Below, one piece after another: positions 1 to 8,870 of a stretch of 64,000 bases of DNA. Source of the stretch: Nocardioides sp. NBC_00368. GTDB lineage: Bacteria; Actinomycetota; Actinomycetes; Propionibacteriales; Nocardioidaceae. The DNA lies in assembly GCF_036090055.1 (NCBI RefSeq), contig NZ_CP107970.1, forward strand, positions 2,482,501 through 2,546,500, read 5' to 3'. Under the pieces are notes generated by a model. It was not told the DNA's origin, made no database searches, and saw only the letters and a list, made by a program, of their open reading frames with translations. Every line of letters begins with the position of its first letter. The stretch's first letter is position 1. The position numbers and the translations under genes are program-made.

Positions 1-1871
1 CGGTCGGCGTCGAGGATGACCATGGTGGTGGCGTTGGGTACGTCGACGCCGACCTCGATCACGGTGGTGGCGATCAGCACGTCGATGTCGCCGGCGGCGA
101 AGGCGCTCATCGTGCGCTCCTTCTCCTCGGCAGGGAGCTTGCCGTGGAGCTTGGCGACGTTCAGCCCGCGCAGCGGACCTGTGGTCAGCTCCTCGGTGAC
201 CTCGTCGACGGCGGAGAGCTGGCCCTTGGCGGAGGCGACCTCGTTGCCGTCGGCGTCGAAGTCGCGCTGGTCGCTCTCACCCTGCTCGGACTCGTCGCCG
301 CTGATCCGCGGGGCGACCACGTAGACCTGGTGGCCCTTCTCGACCTCCTCCTTGACGCGTTCCCACACCCGGGCGATCCACGCGGGGTGGTCGACGAGCG
401 AGACCAGGTTGGTCTGGATCTCCGCGCGGCCGACCGGGAGCTCGGTCAGCGTGGAGACCTCGAGGTCACCGAAGACGGTCATCGCGACCGTACGGGGGAT
501 CGGCGTCGCGGTCATGACCAGCAGGTGCGGCGGGGTGCCGGCCTTGTCGGTCAGGGCGGCGCGCTGCTCGACGCCGAAGCGGTGCTGCTCGTCGACGACG
601 ACCAGACCCAGGTCGTCGAACATCACCTGGTCCTGCAGCAGCGCGTGCGTGCCGACGACGATCCCGGCCTCGCCGGTGGCGATGCGGCTCAGCGGTCCCT
701 TGCGCTGGGTCTTCGTCATCGAGCCGGTGAGCAGCTCGACATGGGTCTGCTCCTGGTCGCCGGCGAAGAGCCCTCCGGCCAGGCCGCTGGCGGCCAGGTC
801 ACCGAGCATCGCGGTGATCGAGCGATGGTGCTGCTGGGCGAGCACCTCGGTAGGAGCCAGCAGCGCGGCCTGGCCACCCGAGTCGACGACCCGCAGCATC
901 GCGCGCAGCGCGACCAGCGTCTTGCCGGAGCCGACCTCGCCCTGGAGCAGGCGGTTCATCGGGTGGGGCTGGGCCAGCGCGGTCTCGAGCTCCTCCCCGA
1001 TCGTCTCCTGCCCCTTGGTGAGGGTGAACGGCAGCCGCTCGTCGAAGGCCTCGAGCAGGTGGTGGACCCCGCCGGTGCGGGCGGTGGTGCCGAGCGCCTG
1101 GAGCGCCCGCCTCCTCCGGCCCAGAACCAGCTGCAGCCCGAGCGCCTCCTCGAACCGGAACCGGTGCTGGGCGCGCTGGACGTCCTTGAGCTCATGGGGC
1201 GCGTGGATCAGGTCGAGCGCGTCGCGCAGCCCCGGCACGTCGTACGTCTCCCGCAGCTGCTCCGGGAGCACGTCGGTGACGTCCTCGACGACCTGCCGGG
1301 CGAACCGCACCGCGCGCATCACGTCCCAGTGCTGCAGCCCCGCGGTGAGCGGGTAGATCGGGAAGAGCTCGGTCAGCTCCTCGACGGCCATCTGGTTGTC
1401 GGCCGCCTCGGCGGCGTTCTCGGCGTCGTCGTCGCCGAAGACGACCATCTGCGGATTGGCCAGCTGCCACTCGCCGCGGAACGACCCGGCCTTGCCGACG
1501 AAGACCCCCCGGACTCCCGGGGCGAGCACGCCGCGACGCCACTCGGCGATCCGCTGGGACTTGGAGAAGAAGGTCAGCTGCAGGTCGGCGGTGCCGGCCT
1601 TGAGCTGGGTCTCGACGCGATAGGCGGGCCGGCCGGTGCGCCTATCGGTGTGCTGTCGGACCACGCTCCTGACCACCTCGCCGAGCACCGTGAGCATCTC
1701 GCCCTCGTGCAGCTGCGGGGTCTGGCTGAGGTCGGCGGTGCGCAGGTAGCGCCGCGGGAAGTGGTAGAGCAGGTCGCCGACGGTGCGCAGGCCGAGACCC
1801 TTGGTGAACTTCGTGGCGTGCTTGCTGTTGCCCAGCACGGCCTCGATCGGCGACTCGAGGGTGATCGCCAC
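1..1871 (-). CDS. recG: ATP-dependent DNA helicase RecG, 3' part outside the window
   Basis: RecG is a branch-migrating helicase that remodels stalled forks and recombination intermediates. The window holds about 623 codons; the C-terminal end lies beyond the left edge. The N-terminal wedge (OB-fold) region is followed by the helicase core: Walker A GEVGSGKT near residues 310-318, the DEQH box (DEQHRFGVEQR) near residue 427, and late helicase motifs ATTVIEVGVDVPNA close to the edge. The start is GTG at 1871, chosen because GGAG lies about 10 bases upstream and the DAK2 gene ends just 13 bases before it, so the two genes are probably co-transcribed. No ATG start exists nearby in this frame. 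Identification is by motifs and gene order and is firm. Confidence 0.95.
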   Translation of the reverse strand, partial: MAITLESPIEAVLGNSKHATKFTKGLGLRTVGDLLYHFPRRYLRTADLSQTPQLHEGEMLTVLGEVVRSVVRQHTDRRTGRPAYRVETQLKAGTADLQLTFFSKSQRIAEWRRGVLAPGVRGVFVGKAGSFRGEWQLANPQMVVFGDDDAENAAEAADNQMAVEELTELFPIYPLTAGLQHWDVMRAVRFARQVVEDVTDVLPEQLRETYDVPGLRDALDLIHAPHELKDVQRAQHRFRFEEALGLQLVLGRRRRALQALGTTARTGGVHHLLEAFDERLPFTLTKGQETIGEELETALAQPHPMNRLLQGEVGSGKTLVALRAMLRVVDSGGQAALLAPTEVLAQQHHRSITAMLGDLAASGLAGGLFAGDQEQTHVELLTGSMTKTQRKGPLSRIATGEAGIVVGTHALLQDQVMFDDLGLVVVDEQHRFGVEQRAALTDKAGTPPHLLVMTATPIPRTVAMTVFGDLEVSTLTELPVGRAEIQTNLVSLVDHPAWIARVWERVKEEVEKGHQVYVVAPRISGDESEQGESDQRDFDADGNEVASAKGQLSAVDEVTEELTTGPLRGLNVAKLHGKLPAEEKERTMSAFAAGDIDVLIATTVIEVGVDVPNATTMVILDAD

Positions 1872-1884
1872 CGTCTCTTCTCCT

Positions 1885-3528
1885 CTACTCGACCGACATC
1901 AGGAGGGGGTAACGCTCCTGGCCTCCGTCGTACACCATCACATCTACGGCCGGATGGTTGGCAGCCAGCCACGCCGCGACGCCTTGGGCGAGCTCGCCGG
2001 TGGGGTCCTCCAGGCCGGAGACCAGGGTGACCAGCTCGCCACCACCGCCGATGAGCCGGGCGAGGACGTAGGTCGCACATACCTCCAGGTCCTGGCCGAC
2101 CTTGACGAAGTCTCCGTCGAGCACCCCGAGCGCGTCGCCCGGCATACACGGCCCAGCCATGGTAATCGCTCGGGTGTTCGAGATCGTGACCGCACCGTGC
2201 CGCGCGTGTCGCGCGGTGGCGGTCATCTCCAGCACGTCCTTGTCGAACTTCCGGCCGGGCTCGTGGACCGCGATCGCCGCCAGCCCCTGCACCTGGCTGC
2301 GGGTCGGGATCACCGCGACGCTGATGTCGAGGTCGTCCTCGGCGGTGCGCGCGGCGGCCTCGGCCGACTGCCGGGTGGGCGCGTCGTTGGGGAGCACGAT
2401 CACCTCGGACGCACCGGAGGCGGTGATCGCCTCGAGCAGCTCCGAGGTCGTCGGGCGCCGGTGCGGGCCGCCCTCGATCACGATCGCACCGGCGCCACGG
2501 AAGAGCTCCGCCAGCCCCGGGCCCGCGGCGAACGCGATCACCGCACGCCCGCTGCGGGTCGCGTGCCGGTGGGCCTGGCCGGCGATCTGCTCGGCGAAGT
2601 GGGTCACATGGATCCGGTGGGGCCGGCCCGCGTTGATCCCGGCCTCGATCGCGGCGCCGACGTCGTCGACATGGACGTGCACGTTCCAGATGCCCTCGCC
2701 ACCCACGACGACCAGCGAGTCGCCGAGCGGCTGGAGCCGCTTGCGGAGATCCGGGATGGCCGCGTCCTCGGCATCGAGCAGGTACATCACCTCGTAGGCC
2801 GGGCCGCCCGGCTCCAGCGCATGACCGTCCGCCCCGGCCAGACCTGCCGGACTGGCCCGGATCGGGATGGGGATGTGCGGGGTCGGTGCCTGCGGGCTCG
2901 GCCGGCGCCCGGTCAGGGCGGTGTCGAAGGCGTCGAGGAGGACGCAGATCCCGCGGCCACCGGCATCGACCACCCCGGCGGCGGCGAGCGTGGGCAGCTG
3001 CTCCTGCGTACGGGCGAGGGCGGCGCGGGCCGCGCTGGCCGCGACCGACATCACGTCGCGGGTGCGCGCGGAGTCGTCGATCTCGACGCACGCCTCGGCC
3101 GCGTCCGCGGCGGCGCGGAGCACGCTGAGCATGGTGCCCTCCTGCGGCTCCCCCACCGCGGCGTAGGCAGCGTTGGCCGCGTTGCGCAGCGCGTCGGCGA
3201 AGACGACGGCGGTGCGCTCTTCCGCGGTGGCCTGGATCAGGCGGCGCAGCAGGGCGCCGATCATCTCGGCCAGGATCACCCCGGAGTTGCCGCGGGCGTC
3301 CAGCAGCGCGCCCCGCGAGAAGGCGCGCAGCCCCTCCCGCCAGTCGGATCCGGTGAACTCGCGCAGCCGGTCGCGGGCCGCGGCGATGGTCAGGTAGAGG
3401 TTGGTGCCGGTGTCGCTGTCGGGCACCGGAAAGACGTTGAGCGCGTCGATCTCCTCGCGGTGCGACGCGAGCGCGTCGGTCGCCAGGTCGCCGAACCGGC
3501 GGAACAGATCGAGCTTGACCTCGGCCAC
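1885..3528 (-). CDS. DAK2 domain-containing protein (FakA/YloV-like kinase family)
   Basis: The 547-residue protein begins with a DAK2 (dihydroxyacetone kinase L-like) nucleotide-binding domain; the metal-binding signature PVPDSDTGTN is at about residues 33-43. A long C-terminal region resembles the FakA/YloV family, whose studied members phosphorylate fatty acids bound to a separate FakB protein. No FakB/DegV gene is visible in this window, so the substrate is open. The start is GTG at 3528, preceded by a strong AGGGAGG. The gene lies directly upstream of recG with a 13-base gap, an arrangement common in Gram-positive genomes, and is divergent from the methyltransferase at 3765. Confidence 0.85.
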   Translation of the reverse strand: MAEVKLDLFRRFGDLATDALASHREEIDALNVFPVPDSDTGTNLYLTIAAARDRLREFTGSDWREGLRAFSRGALLDARGNSGVILAEMIGALLRRLIQATAEERTAVVFADALRNAANAAYAAVGEPQEGTMLSVLRAAADAAEACVEIDDSARTRDVMSVAASAARAALARTQEQLPTLAAAGVVDAGGRGICVLLDAFDTALTGRRPSPQAPTPHIPIPIRASPAGLAGADGHALEPGGPAYEVMYLLDAEDAAIPDLRKRLQPLGDSLVVVGGEGIWNVHVHVDDVGAAIEAGINAGRPHRIHVTHFAEQIAGQAHRHATRSGRAVIAFAAGPGLAELFRGAGAIVIEGGPHRRPTTSELLEAITASGASEVIVLPNDAPTRQSAEAAARTAEDDLDISVAVIPTRSQVQGLAAIAVHEPGRKFDKDVLEMTATARHARHGAVTISNTRAITMAGPCMPGDALGVLDGDFVKVGQDLEVCATYVLARLIGGGGELVTLVSGLEDPTGELAQGVAAWLAANHPAVDVMVYDGGQERYPLLMSVE

Positions 3529-3764
3529 TCTGCCTCCCTACTCCTCGACACCCTGCATCCAGCCAGACACTGTGACGCCGAACACACTTCCCGGCGTCGC
3601 GGCCCCAAGGTTAGGCCGTGCCTGGGTACGGGGTAAACGACGGGTGAACAAATCCGAGGCTGCAGCAAAGACACGAGCGAGTAACAAGTTCTGCCGGGTC
3701 GCGCCCCGCACGGGTGACGATTCATCCCTAGTGTGGAGACTTCCCTACGCCGAAGGACTTCCGG

Positions 3765-4793
3765 ATGTCGATCCCGACCCCGTCCCCACGCGCTCGTCGC
3801 GTCGCCGAAATCTTCGACTTCTCCACCGGCCACGGCCTGGAGATCGGACCGCTGCACAAGCCGCTCGTCCCCCGCGGCGCCGCAGACGTGTCCTATCTCG
3901 ACCTCTACGACCGCAACCGGCTCTACGAGACCAACACCGACAACCCCAACGTGACCCGCGAGGCCATCCCCGAGATCGACTATCCGATGTGGGACGGCGT
4001 CCGGATGCGTACGCTCGAGGAGGCCGCGAAGCAGGGCGCGCCCTTCGACTGGGCACTGGCCAGCCACGTCGTCGAGCACGTACCCGACCTGGTCGGATGG
4101 CTGGGACAGGTCGAGGCCGTCACCGCCCCCGACGGGGCCCTGGTCCTGGTCGTCCCCGACCGGCGCTACACCTTCGACGCCCACCGCCCGCCCACGACGA
4201 TGGGCCAGATCCTGCAGGCGCACGAGGCGGGCGACACCATTCCGTCCGTACGTGCCGTCTTCGACCACCACCGCGCCGCGGTCGACCACGACCCCAAGCG
4301 GCTCCACCACCGCGGTCCGAGCGAGGCCGAGACCTGCATCCACGACCTCGGCTACACGTTGGCCCAGGTCGAGCGGGCCCGCCGTGGCGAGTACGTCGAC
4401 TGCCACGTGTGGACCTACACCGACCGCTCGTTCCCCGAGATCATCGCCGAGCTGCGCCGTCTCGGGCTGACCGGCTGGTCGGTCGAGAAGATCCTGCCGG
4501 TCCCGGAGAACGACATCGAGTTCTACGTCGTCCTGCGCCGCGGCCTCTCCCCCGACCTTCCGCAGACCCCCGGACTGCCCGACTGGGTCGAGAACGGCCT
4601 CGAGCTGCGCGAGGAGGTCGCCCGGCTCCGTGAGGTCGTCGCGGACCAGCGCCGTAGGCTCGAGTCGCAGCGCAAGCAGCTGGCCGGTCAGCGCACCGAG
4701 ATCGACGATCTGCGCGGGTCGAAGCGGTGGAAGCTGGCCACCGCGCTGGCGGCCCCGTTGGACCGGTGGCGGGATCGCCGCTCCGGCGACTGA
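3765..4793 (+). CDS. class I SAM-dependent methyltransferase with C-terminal coiled coil
   Basis: This 342-residue protein has a methyltransferase-like N-terminal part: a glycine-rich motif (LEIGPLHKP, about residues 25-33), an acidic step after beta-strand 2 (YLDLYDRN) and the central motif LASHVVEHVPD near residue 100. From about residue 275 it becomes a charged coiled coil (repeated ELREEVARL-type heptads) ending in RGSKRWKLATALAAP. That short tail is typical of proteins from cell-surface glycan or glycosyltransferase loci (family knowledge), suggesting methylation of a saccharide or lipid-linked sugar; this is inference. The acceptor is unknown. Its promoter region is shared with the divergent DAK2 gene. 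Confidence 0.75.
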   Translation: MSIPTPSPRARRVAEIFDFSTGHGLEIGPLHKPLVPRGAADVSYLDLYDRNRLYETNTDNPNVTREAIPEIDYPMWDGVRMRTLEEAAKQGAPFDWALASHVVEHVPDLVGWLGQVEAVTAPDGALVLVVPDRRYTFDAHRPPTTMGQILQAHEAGDTIPSVRAVFDHHRAAVDHDPKRLHHRGPSEAETCIHDLGYTLAQVERARRGEYVDCHVWTYTDRSFPEIIAELRRLGLTGWSVEKILPVPENDIEFYVVLRRGLSPDLPQTPGLPDWVENGLELREEVARLREVVADQRRRLESQRKQLAGQRTEIDDLRGSKRWKLATALAAPLDRWRDRRSGD

Positions 4794-4918
4794 CGATTTC
4801 GTTCGTCACAGCCGGACGGGCTACGCTTGTTCGGTTGTCTCGGCTGGGCAGCCGTTCATCGCGCTCGCCGGCAATATCTATTCGACCTCGATCATCTATT
4901 CAACCTCAGGAGTTCACG

Positions 4919-5104
4919 GTGGCTGCCGTCTGCGACATCTGCGACAAGAAGCCGGGCTTCGGCAACAACCGGCCGTGGTCCAAGAAGGCGACCAAGCGCC
5001 GCTTCGACCCCAACATCCAGCGCGTCCGTGCCGTCATCGGCGGCACCCCGAAGCGTATGAATGTCTGCACGACCTGCATCAAGGCCGGCAAGGTCGCTCG
5101 CTGA
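4919..5104 (+). CDS. rpmB: 50S ribosomal protein bL28 (zinc-binding type)
   Basis: This 61-residue ribosomal protein has two CxxC pairs, CDIC near the N-terminus and CTTC near the C-terminus, so it is the zinc-ribbon (C+) form of bL28. Actinobacteria often also carry a cysteine-free paralogue used when zinc is scarce; none is in this window. The start is GTG at 4919 with CAGGAG 6 to 11 bases upstream. A hairpin with a short T run follows at 5122-5150. It sits in the recG-DAK2-rpmB-thiL neighbourhood typical of actinobacteria. Confidence 0.96.
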   Translation: MAAVCDICDKKPGFGNNRPWSKKATKRRFDPNIQRVRAVIGGTPKRMNVCTTCIKAGKVAR

Positions 5105-5119
5105 GCTGATTCTTCGTCG

Positions 5120-5152
5120 AAGGCCGCTACCCCTCGGGGTGGCGGCCTTTGT
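5120..5152 (+). terminator. rho-independent terminator of rpmB
   Basis: Twelve-base stem GGCCGCTACCCC with GGGGTGGCGGCC (one T:G pair), a two-base loop, then TTT. It begins about 15 bases after the rpmB stop codon. Confidence 0.8.
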
Positions 5153-5172
5153 CGTCGGCGGGTCGTGGTGGT

Positions 5173-5260
5173 GGTTCGTCTAGGTATGCAGAGAAACCGT
5201 CACTTCCCCGGCGGAGTTCCACGCGGGAAGTGACGGTTCGGCTGCATACCTAGACGAACC
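5173..5260. repeat. long intergenic palindrome, family A copy 1
   Basis: Nested inverted repeat between the convergent rpmB and thiL genes. The outer arms are 19 bases and perfect (GGTTCGTCTAGGTATGCAG at 5173-5191 with its complement at 5242-5260). The inner arms are 14 bases and perfect (AACCGTCACTTCCC at 5195-5208 with 5225-5238). The 16-base centre contains GCGGAGTTCC. A related element lies at 58241-58326. There is no T tract, so it is not a classical terminator. Confidence 0.85.
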
Positions 5261-5272
5261 GTCGCGCGATTC

Positions 5273-6229
5273 TCAGAAGTGCGTCCACCCCGCCGGCCCC
5301 TCGTAGACCTCCCCGTCGACCGTGACCGGCTCACCACCGGGCTCGCCGATCGACCCGATGACGGTCCAGCCCTGCGGCAGCTCGACCTCGGGCGGGAACG
5401 CGGCGAGCAGCGAGTGGTCCTCTCCCCCGCCCAGCACGAACGCGAGCGCGTCGGCGCCGGTCGCCGAGGCGACCGCCTTGAGCTCGTCGGGGATGGTCAG
5501 CGCCGAGGTGTGCACGTCGATGGAGACCTCCGAGGCCTCGGCGATGTGCCTGGCCTCCGAGAGCAGACCGTCGGAGACGTCGATCAGCGCCGAGGCGCCG
5601 GCCGCCGCGGCGGCGGGGCCGGCTGCGTACGGCGGTTGCGGGCGGCGGTAGGCGTCGACGAGCACCCGAGGTGAGCGGAACCCGCGCTTGAGGATCGCCA
5701 GGCCCGCCGCGGCCCATCCCTGGCGACCGCACAGCGCGAGTACGTCTCCGGGCTCCGCGCCGGAGCGGAGGACCGGCGCCTGGGCGACCGCCCCGATGGC
5801 GGTCACCGAGATGACGATCTGGTCGGCACCGGTGACGTCGCCGCCGACGACGGAGGCGCCCACCAGCGAGCACTCCGCGGCGAACCCCTCCGCGAAGTCG
5901 ACGGCCCACTCGGCGGGGAGATCCGACGGCACCGCGAGGCCGAGGGTCATCGAGTGCGCGACGCCGCCCATCGCGGCGATGTCGGCGAGGTTCTGCCCCG
6001 CCGCCCGGTGGCCGATGTGGGACGCCTCGGCCCAGTCGCGCCGGAAGTGGCGGCCCTCGACGAGCAGGTCGGTCGAGACGACGACGTGACCCTGCTTGAC
6101 CCGCAGCAGCGCGGCGTCGTCGCCGGGGCCGACCAGCACGTGCTCCCCCTGGGCGAAGTGCTTGGTCATCTCGGTGATCAGCCCGAACTCACCGACGTCG
6201 GCGAGTGTCGTGTCCCTCGGAAAAGCCAT
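5273..6229 (-). CDS. thiL: thiamine-monophosphate kinase
   Basis: ThiL phosphorylates thiamine monophosphate to thiamine diphosphate, the last step of cofactor synthesis. The 318-residue protein shows the AIR-synthase-like signatures: VGPGDDAA and STDLLVEGRHFR in the N-terminal half, VVGGDVTG in the middle, and DVSDGLLSEA plus LGGGEDHSLLA in the C-terminal half (GED metal and substrate site). I place the start at ATG 6229, preceded by GGGAGGG; a longer GTG reading from 6274 would add 15 unconserved-looking residues. It is convergent with rpmB across palindrome A. Confidence 0.93.
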   Translation of the reverse strand: MAFPRDTTLADVGEFGLITEMTKHFAQGEHVLVGPGDDAALLRVKQGHVVVSTDLLVEGRHFRRDWAEASHIGHRAAGQNLADIAAMGGVAHSMTLGLAVPSDLPAEWAVDFAEGFAAECSLVGASVVGGDVTGADQIVISVTAIGAVAQAPVLRSGAEPGDVLALCGRQGWAAAGLAILKRGFRSPRVLVDAYRRPQPPYAAGPAAAAAGASALIDVSDGLLSEARHIAEASEVSIDVHTSALTIPDELKAVASATGADALAFVLGGGEDHSLLAAFPPEVELPQGWTVIGSIGEPGGEPVTVDGEVYEGPAGWTHF

Positions 6230-6383
6230 ACCTGTATCCAACCCTCCCGGCGATGCCCGGAGATACCGGGACACGCATGACGTGTCTTATCCCCAGGGTC
6301 GGTGTAGGTCGAGCGACAGATAACGCGATAGGTTACATGCCTGACGTTGTGCCAAGGAAGGCACGGAGAACAGGAGCAGCACC

Positions 6384-6620
6384 ATGGTCGTACAGGCGTA
6401 CATCCTCATCCAGACCGACGTCGGCAAGGCCGCAGAGGTCGCCACCGAGATCGGCAAGATCCAGGGCGTGACCCTGGCTGAGGACGTCACCGGTCCGTAC
6501 GACGTGATCGTCCGTGCCGAGGCCCGCAATGTCGACGAGCTCGGCAAGATGGTCGTCGCTCGCGTCCAGAGCCTCGAAGGCATCACCCGCACCCTGACCT
6601 GCCCGGTCGTCCACATCTGA
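6384..6620 (+). CDS. stand-alone AsnC/Lrp-type ligand-binding (RAM) domain protein
   Basis: The 78-residue protein consists only of the effector-binding ACT-like domain of Lrp/AsnC regulators (QAYILIQTDVGK, then VTGPYDVIVRAEARN, then VQSLEGITRTLTC). No helix-turn-helix is present. Related small proteins are common next to thiL or ddl in actinobacteria, and could modulate full-length Lrp proteins by mixed assembly or act as amino-acid sensors; this is inference. CAGGAG lies 8 to 13 bases upstream of the ATG. Confidence 0.85.
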   Translation: MVVQAYILIQTDVGKAAEVATEIGKIQGVTLAEDVTGPYDVIVRAEARNVDELGKMVVARVQSLEGITRTLTCPVVHI

Positions 6621-6678
6621 GCCGGTCGTCCACACCTGAGATTGACGGCCCGTCGCGGCCGTCTGTTAGAACGAAGCC

Positions 6679-7635
6679 ATGAGCAAACCTCCTCTTCCCG
6701 GGCCTGTCGCCGTCATCGCCGGCGGGCTGAGCCACGAGCGCGACGTGTCGCTGGCCTCCGGCCGCAACCTCGTGCGCGAGCTGTCGGCGCTGGGAGTGGA
6801 GGTGGCTGCGTACGACTTCGACCGGGCGCTGCTGCACAACCTCGAGCGCGACAAGGCGGTCGTGGCACTGCCGGCCCTGCACGGCCAGTTCGGTGAGGAC
6901 GGCGAGATCCAGACGCTCCTGGAGCTGATCGGGATCCCGTACGTCGGCACCGTCTCCACCTCCTGCCGCGTCGCGTTCGACAAGGCCGCTGCCCGCGAGC
7001 TCCTGCGCCGCGGGGGCATCCCGGTGCCGGACTCGGTCTCGCTGTCGTCCACGACGTTCCGCGACGTCGGCGCTCCGGTGCTGATGGAGCACGTCATCTC
7101 ACGGATGGGCGAGCGGGTGGTGGTCAAGCCCTCGCGCGGCGGCTCGGCGCTCGGCGTCACCGGCGTCGACGGCCTCTCCGCCCTCCCCGCGGCCCTGGTC
7201 AAGACCTACGCCTACTGCGACGAGGCGCTCATCGAGCGCTTCTACGCCGGCATCGACGTCTCCGTGGTCGTCCACGAGACCGACGAGGGCACCAAGCCGC
7301 TGACGCCGATCGCCATCGACTTCAGCAAGGGCCACGAGTTCGACTTCGCGGCGCGCTACACCGCCGAGTTCGTCGGCTTCGGGCGCCCCGATCTCCCCGA
7401 CGCGGTGCTCACCGAGCTCGGCGAGACCGCCGTACGCGCCCACAAGCTGCTCGGCATGCGCGACATCTCCCGCACCGACTTCATGGTCACCCCCGACGGC
7501 AGCTTCGTCGTCCTCGAGGTCGCCATCACCCCCGGCGCCACCGAGACCAGCGTCTTCCCCTTCGCCGCCAAGCACGACGGCACCTCCATGGGCGAGGTCA
7601 CCCTCGCCCTCCTCAAGCGCGCTCTCGCCCGCTGA
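6679..7635 (+). CDS. D-alanine--D-alanine ligase-like ATP-grasp protein (divergent)
   Basis: The 318-residue protein follows the Ddl plan: the N-terminal substrate motif GGLSHERDVSLASG (about residues 14-27), ALHGQFGEDGEIQ, then the ATP-grasp lysine motif VVKPSRGGSALGV, and a C-terminal metal site DFMVTPDGSFVVLEV. Canonical Ddl ends this site with E-(V/I)-N-T-x-P-G; here it reads E-V-A-I-T-P-G, so the Asn that binds one Mg ion is replaced by Ala. It could make D-Ala-D-Ala with altered kinetics or a different dipeptide. It lies where other actinobacteria keep ddl (between gpsA and thiL). A second, differently altered Ddl-like gene is at 8960. Confidence 0.75.
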   Translation: MSKPPLPGPVAVIAGGLSHERDVSLASGRNLVRELSALGVEVAAYDFDRALLHNLERDKAVVALPALHGQFGEDGEIQTLLELIGIPYVGTVSTSCRVAFDKAAARELLRRGGIPVPDSVSLSSTTFRDVGAPVLMEHVISRMGERVVVKPSRGGSALGVTGVDGLSALPAALVKTYAYCDEALIERFYAGIDVSVVVHETDEGTKPLTPIAIDFSKGHEFDFAARYTAEFVGFGRPDLPDAVLTELGETAVRAHKLLGMRDISRTDFMVTPDGSFVVLEVAITPGATETSVFPFAAKHDGTSMGEVTLALLKRALAR

Positions 7636-7648
7636 CCCGGACGGGCAT

Positions 7649-7717
7649 GGGATACCCGGTCGACCGGGTATCCCTGGACTTAGCAGGCACTGAAACACCC
7701 ACCAAGTCCACGAAGTG
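7649..7717. repeat. palindromic element family B, copy 1
   Basis: A perfect 26-base palindrome (GGGATACCCGGT, CG, ACCGGGTATCCC) at 7649-7674 followed by a conserved tail containing GGCACTGAAAC and CACGAAGTG. The same element lies in the opposite orientation at 8871-8942 and a third, partly duplicated copy at 24856-24946. Confidence 0.85.
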
Positions 7718-7766
7718 CCCGTCACGTGTCCCCGCGCATCTCGCCATTCGGGTGTCGACGTACGCA

Positions 7767-8720
7767 TCAAGCAGCCGAGCGCGCGAGGGCAGCGCGGATC
7801 TTGGCGGCAACCCGCTCCGGGTTGGATAGGTCAGCCCAGGTCAGTCGAATGCACCGCCAACCGGTGATGTCCTCGATCATCTCCTGCCGACGCTTCTCTC
7901 TCAGCACGACGTCAGTGACCGACTCGCCCTCGCGCAGCAGTTCCTGATACTTGATGCGCCCGTCGAATTCGACCCACACGCCGTACTCAGGCCACGCGAA
8001 GTCGAGCCGAGCGACGATGTTCCCTGACTCGTCACTCACCTCGTACTGAGGGCATGGCATGGGTAGGCCTTGGGCAAAACACAGATAGAGCACCCTTCCC
8101 TCACCGACCGACTCGATGCGTCCGTCCGCGAGACGGAGAACCAGATCAGTGGTCAGGGTCTGGGGCCAGCGATCGATCGTGCCGGCGTACCGCTGGACGA
8201 TCTGTTCCATCGTGACCAGCTTGCGGTGGAGGAGGCAGCTCGCCAGGACGAGGCCGACCTCAACCCGTGCCATGGTGGTGACCTCGAGCAGCGCCCGCAC
8301 CGGCGAAGTGACGTCGACGTCACCGAGGCGAATGACATCACTCTCGATCAAGCGCCCACGATGCTGCTGGACGCCCGCTTCCTTGCGCCCGCTTCGACCG
8401 TCTCGCCTAGTCAGGTGCAGATGGTGCAGGTCGAGCCCCCAGGTCGGGACCGTTTCTGGGTAGAGGGCGATCGCAGAGGCATGGGAGATCACCACCTCGG
8501 TCTTCGCCTGCTTCGCAGCGGCCCTTGCACGCACGGCATGCCTCGAGCGCTCGTCGAGTGCTGCGTACGGCGCAGCGTTCACATACGCCCCGCGGCGGGC
8601 GCGAGAAAACTGGCCTGATCGGACGCCTCGCAGGATCGCGGCATCGTCGTAGCCGGACGCGAGCAGTTCCCGCCGCAGCTGGATGGGCATGAGACGTACG
8701 TCATCTGGTTCGAGATTCAT
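7767..8720 (-). CDS. DUF559/Vsr-like endonuclease-fold protein with AbiEi-like N-terminus
   Basis: About 317 residues. The N-terminal half (RRELLASGYDDAAILRGVRSG, then RRGAYV) resembles the winged-helix start of AbiEi-type and similar actinobacterial proteins. The C-terminal half carries RLDFAWPEYGVWVEFDG followed by K and a late WRCIRLTWADL, a layout like DUF559/very-short-patch endonuclease folds (D, then E-x-D, then K). Activity is unproven. Base composition is somewhat lower in GC than its neighbours and the gene is bracketed by inverted copies of element B, so acquisition is possible. Start is uncertain: ATG 8720 or GTG 8729, neither with a good ribosome site. Confidence 0.6.
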   Translation of the reverse strand: MNLEPDDVRLMPIQLRRELLASGYDDAAILRGVRSGQFSRARRGAYVNAAPYAALDERSRHAVRARAAAKQAKTEVVISHASAIALYPETVPTWGLDLHHLHLTRRDGRSGRKEAGVQQHRGRLIESDVIRLGDVDVTSPVRALLEVTTMARVEVGLVLASCLLHRKLVTMEQIVQRYAGTIDRWPQTLTTDLVLRLADGRIESVGEGRVLYLCFAQGLPMPCPQYEVSDESGNIVARLDFAWPEYGVWVEFDGRIKYQELLREGESVTDVVLREKRRQEMIEDITGWRCIRLTWADLSNPERVAAKIRAALARSAA

Positions 8721-8870
8721 GCCGATCACACTGACGATGACCTACGACATTTTCGGGCAGCCAAACTGCCGCTGTGGATAACCCGATCTCGAGGTGTAGT
8801 TGTGGATACTGATCGGCCCATGGCCCACCGAGTTGGTCAAAGGTAGAGACGGTCAGAGCAACATGACAGT

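Noticed and set aside
144..2030. Long plus-strand open frame opposite recG
   Set aside because: Shadow frame: the minus strand encodes clear RecG motifs and the plus frame has low-complexity Leu/Arg/Gly composition typical of GC-rich antisense frames.
1783..3636. 617-codon plus-strand frame opposite the DAK2 gene
   Set aside because: Antisense of a gene with recognisable motifs; the product is Arg/Gly/Asp-rich with no domain.
3529..3764. Riboswitch or small RNA in the divergent region before the methyltransferase
   Set aside because: No known riboswitch core or stable hairpin recognised; it appears to be an ordinary divergent promoter region.
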